Assembly: GCA_013205415.1 (NCBI GenBank)
Contig: JABMMY010000189.1
Span: 1-10,944 of the forward strand
Direction: 5' to 3'
Length of the DNA: 10,944 nucleotides
Origin: Deltaproteobacteria bacterium
GTDB lineage: Bacteria > Bdellovibrionota > FAC87 > UBA2466
The translations under genes and the position numbers were made by a program. Of this stretch, positions 1-5,708 are shown one piece after another (position 1 is the first letter of the stretch; each line of letters opens with the position of its first letter). The notes below the pieces were generated by a model, which saw only the letters and a program-made list of their open reading frames with translations, ran no database searches and was not told the origin of the DNA.

Positions 1-1342
1 CATAAGAGGATAGATTCACACTGCCTAAATTACAAACGGCCGTTTCATCTTTGGAGGTCACCTCTAAAATTTCGGTGCAAAGATTGGAGCTGTGAATGAC
101 ATTATTAGCCTCTGCTGTTTGTGCAGAGCGAAGGTTGGCTTTGTCTTTAAAGCACATCCAACCATTTCCCGTTTCTGCCAAACACTGCATCATTCTAGAA
201 TATAAAGCGCGTGCCGAAACTTTTTTCAGCGCTATTCCAGCCGCCTCATATTTTTCATAGGCCTTTTCAAATAGTTCGCCGTAGGTACGGCTTAGTTCTG
301 TAGCATCACTTGGCGAAAAAAGAGACCACTCTCCATCGGCCTCAACCCGCTTCATGAAAAGATCGGGCACCCATAGTGCTAAGTTTAAATTGTGAGTGCG
401 ACGTTCTTCAGCACCCGTATTATTGCGGAGCTCAAGGAAGGCCTCAATATCACTGTGCCAAGGTTCAATATAAATGGCGGCCGCGCCCTTTCGTTTTCCA
501 CCCTGATTAACGGCATGAACCGAGGAATCAAAAACCTTTAAAAAGGGAATGATTCCATTGCTGAGCCCATTGGTTCCTTTAATAAGAGATCCAGAAGAGC
601 GCACCGGAGTCCAATCGACACCTAGTCCTCCCGACCACTTGGAGAGATGGGCGCAGTCGGTGATCGTTTTATAAATTCCTTCCAAGCTGTCGTTAGAAAC
701 TGTCAGTAAATAACAGGAGCTCATCTGGGGGTGTCGTGTTCCAGAATTAAATAGAGTGGGAGTGGATGGCACGTAGAGAAATTGACTGATAATTTCGTAA
801 AATCCGATGGCCTCACCGATCGTATCGGATAGGCCCAGTGCCACCCGCATAAACATCCATTGCGGACGCTCGATAACTCGTCGGGTTTGTGGGTGCCTGA
901 CAAGATACCGATCTAAAATAGTTTTAAGACCAAAATATTCAAATAGATCATCTCGCTCGTGATGTATTGCAAATTCGATCGCCTCAACATCTTGCTGTGC
1001 AATACCTAAAACCTTATCGCTAAGCACTCCGTGTTCAGCGGCCCATTTTAAATAATCACGAAAAGCAGAATCTCGCCCCACCTCTTTACGGATGTTTTCT
1101 GAAAGCATTCGCGTGGCAACTTTGGAATAGTTAGGTTCGTCTACCATCAGCATGACAGCAGTCGAAATAGAAAGGTTGTCTAGCTCTTCGGTGGTACTTC
1201 CATCGTGAAGGCCCGCAATCGTTCTTTTTGCAACCTCTAAGGCCTCTACATTTTGAATCCCTCGGCAGGCGCGATTAACAGCATGGAGAATCTTTTCAAT
1301 TTTAACATCCTCTTTTGTGCCGTCTCGTTTGATAACTTGCAT
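1..1342 (-). CDS. nrdA: Class I ribonucleoside-diphosphate reductase, alpha (large) subunit, 3'-truncated by window edge
   Basis: This enzyme reduces ribonucleotides to deoxyribonucleotides in the cytoplasm, together with a radical-generating beta subunit not present here. About 447 codons are visible with no stop. The start is ATG at 1342, with AAGGA 11 bases upstream. Residues 1 to about 90 form an ATP-cone regulatory domain (start MQVIKRDGTKEDVKIEKI). The catalytic barrel then shows the active-site cysteine pair at C210 (MSSCYLL) and C437 (TAVCNLGSVNL), and the thiyl-radical loop SNLCTEI with C422 and E424. The stretch ALWVPDLFMKRVE and the segment linking NLCTEI to AVCNL (EVTSKDE) resemble the eukaryotic RRM1 type more than Escherichia coli NrdA. 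Members of this type are about 790 residues, so roughly 55-60% is present; the C-terminal redox cysteines lie outside the window. I found no NrdR-box pair upstream. Identity as a class I alpha subunit is secure. Confidence 0.95.
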   Translation of the reverse strand, partial: MQVIKRDGTKEDVKIEKILHAVNRACRGIQNVEALEVAKRTIAGLHDGSTTEELDNLSISTAVMLMVDEPNYSKVATRMLSENIRKEVGRDSAFRDYLKWAAEHGVLSDKVLGIAQQDVEAIEFAIHHERDDLFEYFGLKTILDRYLVRHPQTRRVIERPQWMFMRVALGLSDTIGEAIGFYEIISQFLYVPSTPTLFNSGTRHPQMSSCYLLTVSNDSLEGIYKTITDCAHLSKWSGGLGVDWTPVRSSGSLIKGTNGLSNGIIPFLKVFDSSVHAVNQGGKRKGAAAIYIEPWHSDIEAFLELRNNTGAEERRTHNLNLALWVPDLFMKRVEADGEWSLFSPSDATELSRTYGELFEKAYEKYEAAGIALKKVSARALYSRMMQCLAETGNGWMCFKDKANLRSAQTAEANNVIHSSNLCTEILEVTSKDETAVCNLGSVNLSSY

Positions 1343-1395
1343 TTTCTTATGGTTCCTTTAAAGCGCTAAAAAATAGTTCAAAAACAAAATAGATA

Positions 1396-1425
1396 ATAAT
1401 CTCTCTTCTCATTTCTATCTGTAAA
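1396..1425 (-). promoter_or_regulatory. Candidate sigma70-type promoter for the reductase gene
   Basis: On the minus strand, TTTACA (1425-1420) lies 18 bases before GATTAT (1401-1396); a TATTAT (1398-1393) overlaps it with a longer spacer. This would give a leader of about 45 bases before the ATG at 1342. Both boxes match the consensus at four to five of six positions, so the call is weak and rests on position and pattern only. Confidence 0.3.
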
Positions 1426-1685
1426 GAGGAGTTACCCGTTTATGCTCGTACAGTATCAAAGATTTTGCACAGTTTTTTTATCTTAAAAACATGCGCGAGA
1501 TTTCTCACTAAGTCATGAAACTAAAGAAGTAAGATTTTGCTGTCAATTCACTTCATTCTGACGCGATCATTTATGCGTAGGGACAATGGTTTCGGGTTAA
1601 GCACTAAAGACGAAAAACAACGAACGAAAAAACAAAGAATGGATAGGGTGTCAGTTGCCAATTGGGCTGTTTAAAAGATCCCGAT

Positions 1686-1713
1686 TCGACTGGCTATTCC
1701 TTTTGAATACAAT
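1686..1713 (+). promoter_or_regulatory. Candidate sigma70-type promoter for the patatin-like gene
   Basis: TCGACT (1686-1691) lies 16 bases before TACAAT (1708-1713). The -10 matches consensus at five of six positions and the -35 at four of six. Transcription would start near 1720 and give a leader of about 70 bases that contains the whole inverted repeat at 1744-1793. The heptamer TGGCTAT occurs at 1691-1697 and 1713-1719, a 22-bp period flanking the -10 box, which is suggestive of a regulator site. No experimental support. Confidence 0.4.
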
Positions 1714-1743
1714 GGCTATCTTAAATGGCGTGCCCATTGCAAT

Positions 1744-1793
1744 TCAATCCTCTTGTAGTTTGAGTCCCGAATAGAAAAGGAGAAGAGGATTGA
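1744..1793 (+). promoter_or_regulatory. 11-bp perfect inverted repeat covering the start codon of the patatin-like gene
   Basis: TCAATCCTCTT at 1744-1754 is the exact reverse complement of AAGAGGATTGA at 1783-1793. The downstream arm includes the TTG start codon (1790-1792), and the 28-base loop (1755-1782) holds the likely ribosome binding site AAGGAG (1777-1782). In the mRNA the stem would pair the start codon and leave the Shine-Dalgarno sequence at its edge. It could instead be a DNA operator with half-sites about 39 bp apart. The repeat is seen directly; its function is inference. Confidence 0.6.
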
Positions 1794-3091
1794 TTTTAGA
1801 TAAGGGGTATTTGAAAGGGTTTCTTTTCTTTTGTTTTTTCAGTGCTCTTTCGGTTTCTGGGGAGGTACAGACCCATAATCAATTAGAAACCGGGCCCAAT
1901 CTTTCCGGTGGCCATAGGGTAGCACCCTCCTGTTCAGACAAAACTGAAGACGAGGATAAATTTAAAAACGATCCCTTCATGTTTAGTTTTATGGGGAAGG
2001 CAGATCGTGTTCCCTGGGATATTGGTGTATTAAAAGCGGCCTATTCTTTAAGTTCAAAACTAAAATCGGGAGATGTTATTTACGGTGGCAATAGCAGTGG
2101 GTCTCTTCTTGCCGCCTACTTTGGCTGCTGGGGAATTTCGAAAGAAAGCATTGAACGAGCTGAAACAATAATTAATGAATATGACTACACTCTACTTAAT
2201 CTGAATGCGGCATCGAAAACCAAGAAGATTTTTGCCGGAAGGGTTTTTGGCGCCGCAATGAAACTAGAAGAAAATCATGATGAACTGGAGAAACTCATCA
2301 ATTTGATTCTTCATAAGGATGGACGTCCCTGTTCGATTCAAAAAGGACCCCTTCAAAAAGGGATCATGATTAGCGCTGCCAATTTAGATGTCTTAGACAG
2401 CCGTGTTTATGATCAGGGAAAGGCTCCAAAGGTTCCCATTTGGGCTGCTGATCAATCGGAGGCAGATTCCGAGGCTCCATTTTATCTTCCTAAGATAAAG
2501 ACCGGTTTGAAGGACAATGAAGTTAATTTAGATAATTTTAATGTCACTAAGAATGGAAAGGTGATTGGAAAGGCCTGTACCTATTTTGTGACCCTAGATC
2601 TCTATGAGCAACTAAAGAGGTTAGATGTAAATAAAAGGCAGTGTGATCTAAGACTCATAGAAAATTACGATGATCTGAAACTTGCTATGCATGCCTCGCT
2701 TGCCGAACCCACCTTTTTTGATCCGGTAGTTGAGACCGCTCCGCAGAAAATTCTTGAAGGGGTGATTCGTCCTGAAACCAGAAGAGTTTATGTGGGTGGC
2801 TATTTAGTTTCGCCTCTGGGAAGAGATTTAAAAAGAGTAAACCCTAAGACGTATGTACTGGGGACCGGTGTTCAGGCCTTCCCAAATGCGATCGATAGCC
2901 TAATATCCTCTTGGTACACCTTAAGTGCTAACACATCTCTTGAGATTCAAAAAAAGGATTTGGATACTGAAGTTATTGGAGATTGGGCATGGGATAGTGA
3001 GAACCCAATTCCTTCTGAATTAGCAAAAGCAGGATATGAAAAGGCTAGGCTAGTTCTTGAGCCTCTTGTTAAGCAATGTCTACTTCCTTAA
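1790..3091 (+). CDS. Exported patatin-like phospholipase-family protein with degenerate catalytic motifs
   Basis: This 433-residue protein resembles bacterial patatin-like acyl hydrolases, which usually cleave membrane lipids with a Ser-Asp dyad. The start is TTG at 1790, with AAGGAG seven bases upstream. Residues 1-24 look like a signal peptide: lysines at 5 and 9, a hydrophobic core, then SVSG before EVQ. The nucleophile elbow GGNSSGS gives G-x-S-x-G with S102, following a strand (DVIYGG) as in patatins. HASLAEPTFFDPV (301-313) matches the conserved helix-turn before the catalytic Asp. Two expected features are missing: the Gly-rich oxyanion loop is replaced by FMGKADRVPWDIG (68-79), and the D-G-G/A motif appears as YVGGYLVSP (334-342) without the Asp. 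It may therefore be inactive or use another residue. It stands alone, convergent with the HIT gene 8 bp away. Fold assignment is fairly secure; activity and substrate are unknown. Confidence 0.75.
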   Translation: MILDKGYLKGFLFFCFFSALSVSGEVQTHNQLETGPNLSGGHRVAPSCSDKTEDEDKFKNDPFMFSFMGKADRVPWDIGVLKAAYSLSSKLKSGDVIYGGNSSGSLLAAYFGCWGISKESIERAETIINEYDYTLLNLNAASKTKKIFAGRVFGAAMKLEENHDELEKLINLILHKDGRPCSIQKGPLQKGIMISAANLDVLDSRVYDQGKAPKVPIWAADQSEADSEAPFYLPKIKTGLKDNEVNLDNFNVTKNGKVIGKACTYFVTLDLYEQLKRLDVNKRQCDLRLIENYDDLKLAMHASLAEPTFFDPVVETAPQKILEGVIRPETRRVYVGGYLVSPLGRDLKRVNPKTYVLGTGVQAFPNAIDSLISSWYTLSANTSLEIQKKDLDTEVIGDWAWDSENPIPSELAKAGYEKARLVLEPLVKQCLLP

Positions 3092-3099
3092 AGTTATAG

Positions 3100-3474
3100 T
3101 TACCCGACAAGAGATCCGCCCAATTGTGTTCCCCCTAAAAGATGAAGGTGTAGGTGGTACATCGTTTGGCAGGCATTATCACCGCTGTTAAAAACGGTTC
3201 TAAATCCAGACCCTGCAATTCCTAGTTGCCCAGCAATTAATTGAGCGGCTCTAAAAATGTGTTGGAAAATTTCTGAATCCTCTCCACTCACATCTAAAAT
3301 ATCTACAATATGTTTCTTTGGGATAATCAGCACGTGTACTGGACTTTGCGCATTAATATCTCTGAAGGCAAACACGTGTTCATTTTCATAAACCTTTTCG
3401 CTGGGCAAAGTTCCAGCAATCATTTTGCAAAAGATACATTCTTTATTTTTAAACCGATCGGTTGGGCTAATCAT
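3100..3474 (-). CDS. HIT-family (histidine triad, HINT-like) nucleotide-binding protein
   Basis: This 124-residue cytoplasmic protein matches the HINT branch of the histidine-triad family, which hydrolyses nucleoside phosphoramidates and related AMP conjugates. The signature YHLHLHLLGG carries H107, H109 and H111; by family knowledge the middle histidine is the nucleophile. An N-terminal CIFC (C13, C16) matches the zinc-binding pair of many bacterial members, and SPVHVLIIPKKHI (44-56) is the conserved nucleotide-pocket strand. The length is usual for the family. The start at 3474 is supported by AAGGAG five bases upstream. The gene is monocistronic, convergent with the patatin-like gene and divergent from the Nudix gene. 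Family call is secure; the physiological substrate is not known. Confidence 0.93.
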   Translation of the reverse strand: MISPTDRFKNKECIFCKMIAGTLPSEKVYENEHVFAFRDINAQSPVHVLIIPKKHIVDILDVSGEDSEIFQHIFRAAQLIAGQLGIAGSGFRTVFNSGDNACQTMYHLHLHLLGGTQLGGSLVG

Positions 3475-3511
3475 GATGACTCCTTGAAAGAACTAGAACT
3501 TGCCACAAGAA

Positions 3512-3530
3512 AGAGTTAAAAAGCAACTCT
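3512..3530. repeat. Short inverted repeat in the HIT/Nudix divergent spacer
   Basis: AGAGTT (3512-3517) and AACTCT (3525-3530) are perfect inverted arms around a 7-base loop, in the middle of the 79-bp spacer between two divergent genes. The position suits a shared operator or a hairpin in the Nudix leader. I could not fix a convincing promoter for either gene here. A 6-bp repeat can arise by chance. Confidence 0.25.
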
Positions 3531-3553
3531 CATAGTAATTAGGATATATAAAT

Positions 3554-4129
3554 ATGAACCATTGGGAAAAGATATTCATGAAGCGGTTAGTTCCCACAGA
3601 ACCGTTCATTTGCAAAGAGAGCCAGAAAATTATTGCCTCGGTTCTTATTCCAATAGGATTCAAACAGGAAACAGCGCGCTATGAAATTCTTCTAACCAAA
3701 AGGTCGGAACAGGTTGAAACCCACAAGGGACAGATTAGTTTTCCTGGTGGGCTATTTGAGCCATCCGATGGCAATCTTCTTAAAACGGCACTCAGAGAAA
3801 CTGAGGAGGAGGTGGGCTTACTAGAAAAGGAGATTCAAATCTTAGGAAATCTAGAGCCGGTTTACACATTAAAAGATGTGGTCATTTATCCGTGGGTAGC
3901 AAAGGTGCAGTTCCCTCAGGAACTTAAAATTAGCGAGAGGGAGGTGGAAAGAGCTATCTTTTTGCCCTTAGATCAACTTTTGTCAGAGGGCTTAAAGCCG
4001 GTTGAAGTTTCCGTTAACGAAAAAGGAATCCCCTTTACGGTGAGTAGCATTGGAATTATTTGTGAGAACGAACTGATCTGGGGCGCGAGCGCGAAGATTT
4101 TAGAACAGTTGTATACCCTATTAAAATAA
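3554..4129 (+). CDS. Nudix hydrolase, CoA pyrophosphatase (NudL/YeaB) type
   Basis: The predicted enzyme, 191 residues long, hydrolyses a nucleoside-diphosphate-linked compound; its subfamily points to coenzyme A, cleaved to 3',5'-ADP and phosphopantetheine. The Nudix box lies at about residues 65-89, ending REtEEEvGL with the metal-binding E82, E85 and E86. It is preceded by HKGQISFPGG (57-66), the extension typical of the UPF0035/CoA pyrophosphatase group (NudL, NUDT7/8), and by LLTKRSEQ (46-53). The start ATG at 3554 has AGGA nine bases upstream; a second ATG at 3578 (residue 9) is possible but lacks a better ribosome site. It is divergent from the HIT gene and ends one base from rlmE on the other strand. 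Nudix membership is certain; CoA specificity is inferred from the extended motif. Confidence 0.9.
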   Translation: MNHWEKIFMKRLVPTEPFICKESQKIIASVLIPIGFKQETARYEILLTKRSEQVETHKGQISFPGGLFEPSDGNLLKTALRETEEEVGLLEKEIQILGNLEPVYTLKDVVIYPWVAKVQFPQELKISEREVERAIFLPLDQLLSEGLKPVEVSVNEKGIPFTVSSIGIICENELIWGASAKILEQLYTLLK

Positions 4130-4130
4130 A

Positions 4131-4727
4131 TTATTTCTGAACTTTAGGTTTAAATCCTTTTCCAATAAAGAATATTTCTCGACTGTGTTTACGAGTGCTG
4201 TCGGGGCGCAATAATCTTACCGGAGAAAAATTTTCCTTGAGTAGTTTATGAAACTCTTCAAAAGAGTCGCCCATAAAAAGTTTGACGACAAAGGTTCCGC
4301 CCAATTTTAAATGTTTTTCACAGGTGTTAAAGGCTAGGGAGGCTAATTCAAAAGATAGGGCCACATCTCGATCGTGAATCCCTGTCGTATTAGGAGCCAT
4401 GTCGCTTATTACGAGATCAACCTTTCCATTTCCTACATGAGGACTTAGATCTACCTCTTCAATGGGCTGATGAAGAAAAATAAGTCTCGGATCTTGAACC
4501 TGAATCGGACTAATATCAACGGCCACCACCTTTCCATCGGTTTTAGAAAGTTTTTGTAAACAGTATTGTGTCCAAGAGCCTGGTGCCGCCCCCAAATCTA
4601 AAACCGTTTTCACGCCGGCGAAAATTCTTTCCCGCTTGTCAATTTCCTCAAGCTTATAAACAGACCGAGCTTCAAAATTTTCTTTTCTAGCTCTCTTGGT
4701 GTAGGGGTCATCATTCCAATTTCGCAT
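4131..4727 (-). CDS. rlmE: 23S rRNA (uridine-2'-O)-methyltransferase RlmE (RrmJ/FtsJ)
   Basis: RlmE transfers a methyl group from S-adenosylmethionine to the 2'-O of U2552 (E. coli numbering) in the A loop of 23S rRNA, late in 50S assembly. This 198-residue copy shows the SAM-binding motif LDLGAAPGSW (43-52) and the catalytic tetrad K25 (VYKLEEID), D109 (VISDMAPN), K149 (FVVKLF) and E184 (SREIFF), in the usual order and spacing. It is a little shorter at the N-terminus than the E. coli protein, which starts before the same KARSxxxxKL-type helix. The start overlaps the upstream gene's stop as TAATG, and a strong GAGGAG (4740-4735) lies seven bases upstream, so it is probably co-translated with the TIGR02757 gene. 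High confidence. Confidence 0.95.
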   Translation of the reverse strand: MRNWNDDPYTKRARKENFEARSVYKLEEIDKRERIFAGVKTVLDLGAAPGSWTQYCLQKLSKTDGKVVAVDISPIQVQDPRLIFLHQPIEEVDLSPHVGNGKVDLVISDMAPNTTGIHDRDVALSFELASLAFNTCEKHLKLGGTFVVKLFMGDSFEEFHKLLKENFSPVRLLRPDSTRKHSREIFFIGKGFKPKVQK

Positions 4728-5566
4728 TAGCGGTCTCCTCTTGCCTTAAGACTTTGATAGTCTTTAATATTGCCACCCGACATAGACAGATGACAAAGAG
4801 CAAAGTCATATTTAATCGGATCTTCAATTGAGATCTCTCGTAGTTTTCTCGTGGCAATCTCAACGGTCTTCCAGGTGGCCTGTTCCGACTGGACCCACCT
4901 TAAGCGGCGCAATGTTTTTAATAGATGAGTATCAATGGGAAGCATGAGCTCTCTAGGCGACACCTTTTCCCAGAGGCCTAAGTCGATTCCATCTTTTGGG
5001 CGAACCACCCAACGCAAAAACATATTAAGCCTTTTACAAGCACTTCCCTGTTCCGGATCGGATAATAAATATTTTAAATTTCTATTTCTTTGGGTGAGAT
5101 CAAATTTTAATTCTTTAGGCAGAGATTGCTTCCAAAGGCCCTTTACAAAGAAGGAAAGATTCTCTTTCATTAGGTATTCGGGACTTAATTTAAAACTTAA
5201 AAATAAATTTTCCAACGAGGAATGAGTTATTAAGGCCCCGCGCATCCAGTGGGTTAAAATCTCAATGTCCTTTCCGGTGGTAAAGCGGTGCTTAAAGTCT
5301 GGCCAAAGAGTTAAGGGTTTTTTTGAGATCAAATACTCATAGGGATGGGGGCCCAAGGGTTTTAAGACCCTTAATCCGCTCTGAATAATAGTTCGAACAT
5401 TTCCGTAAGAAAGAAGTGCAATTAAAAAAGCAACCACCTCTTGGTCTTTGGGGTGATTGTAGGGATAGACTAATGAAATGGGATCCAGGCGGCGTTCCTT
5501 TTCGTGATTAAAGTCTTCGAAGGCCGCTTCCAGAGCGCGCTTTAGGTTTTCTGAAGGTGTCCCCAT
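4727..5566 (-). CDS. TIGR02757 family protein (DUF2400), function unknown
   Basis: This 279-residue protein is recognised by motifs of the TIGR02757/DUF2400 family: DPISLVYPYNHPKDQEVVAF (28-47), LLSYGNV (51-57), SACKRLNMFLRWVVRPKDG (175-193), DLGLW (195-199) and LPIDTH (209-214), followed by YDFALCHLSMSGG (253-265). The family is uncharacterised. Its helical layout with a late Asp and Cys-containing end is reminiscent of HhH-GPD DNA glycosylases, but I see no full helix-hairpin-helix signature, so that link is speculative. The ATG at 5566 has no good Shine-Dalgarno sequence and no alternative in-frame start nearby. It is first in a two-gene unit with rlmE, sharing one base (TAATG), which ties expression of an unknown protein to rRNA methylation. 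Confidence 0.88.
   Translation of the reverse strand: MGTPSENLKRALEAAFEDFNHEKERRLDPISLVYPYNHPKDQEVVAFLIALLSYGNVRTIIQSGLRVLKPLGPHPYEYLISKKPLTLWPDFKHRFTTGKDIEILTHWMRGALITHSSLENLFLSFKLSPEYLMKENLSFFVKGLWKQSLPKELKFDLTQRNRNLKYLLSDPEQGSACKRLNMFLRWVVRPKDGIDLGLWEKVSPRELMLPIDTHLLKTLRRLRWVQSEQATWKTVEIATRKLREISIEDPIKYDFALCHLSMSGGNIKDYQSLKARGDR
4735..4740 (-). promoter_or_regulatory. Shine-Dalgarno sequence for rlmE inside the upstream gene
   Basis: GAGGAG on the minus strand, seven bases before the ATG at 4727, lies within the last codons of the TIGR02757 gene. With the TAATG stop/start overlap it supports re-initiation or coupled translation, and it fixes the rlmE start. Confidence 0.7.
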
Positions 5567-5652
5567 GGCGCGAGAGCATAAACTAAATTTCCAGAAAAAT
5601 CTTGGGGGAAAACTTAAAGACAGATAAATTAAAGGCTCTTTAGCATATGGAA

Positions 5653-5681
5653 TTTATTTTTAAAGAGGGTTTGGTTATAAT
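5653..5681 (+). promoter_or_regulatory. Candidate glpK promoter
   Basis: A perfect TATAAT (5676-5681) lies 17 bases after a poor -35, TTTATT (5653-5658). Transcription would begin near 5688 and leave a leader of about 20 bases. The weak -35 suggests activator dependence, or a promoter reading through the adjacent inverted repeat. The -10 is clear; the rest is inference. Confidence 0.45.
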
Positions 5682-5688
5682 CCTCTTT
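5662..5688 (+). promoter_or_regulatory. Hairpin/inverted repeat overlapping the glpK -10 box
   Basis: AAAGAGGGTT (5662-5671) can pair with AATCCTCTTT (5679-5688) over ten base pairs with one G·U, around a 7-base loop. The -10 TATAAT lies in the loop and the start of the downstream arm, and the glpK ribosome site AGGAG (5695-5699) follows 7 bases later. A third copy of the core, CTCTTTA, occurs at 5636-5642. It could be a repressor operator, or a leader hairpin if transcription starts further upstream. A run of T with two A follows, so an attenuator is also possible. Confidence 0.45.
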
Positions 5689-5708
5689 TAATTTAGGAGC
5701 CCACTCAC

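Larger units (their letters stand above)
1343..1789. other. 447-bp divergent intergenic region between the reductase and patatin-like genes
   Basis: This is the only gap over 300 bases. It holds the candidate reductase promoter (1396-1425), the candidate patatin-gene promoter (1686-1713), a 7-bp direct repeat TGGCTAT (1691-1697 and 1713-1719), a perfect palindrome ATTGCAAT (1736-1743) and the long inverted repeat over the next start codon. Two tiny plus-strand ORFs occur (1442-1486 with a Shine-Dalgarno-like sequence, and 1573-1674 without one). I see no tRNA, no GC-rich terminator and no recognisable riboswitch. Confidence 0.6.

Noticed and set aside
1463..1471. TTTTGCACA, one mismatch from a DnaA box (TTATNCACA)
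   Set aside because: Single imperfect site with no cluster or AT-rich unwinding element; expected by chance.
1472..1490. GTTTTT...AAAAAC inverted repeat as a terminator
   Set aside because: AT-only stem with no GC core, not placed after any gene that would need it.
1343..1500. Search for NrdR boxes upstream of the reductase gene
   Set aside because: No pair of sites resembling ACACWATATATWGTGT was seen on either strand.
1573..1674. 33-codon plus-strand ORF in the 447-bp intergenic region
   Set aside because: No Shine-Dalgarno sequence, very basic low-complexity composition and no recognisable motif; likely chance.
3310..3519. 69-codon plus-strand ORF opposite the HIT gene
   Set aside because: Antisense shadow of a well-supported HIT-family gene; no family resemblance.
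4935..5225. 96-codon plus-strand ORF opposite the TIGR02757 gene
   Set aside because: Antisense shadow of a motif-supported gene; no domain or ribosome site.
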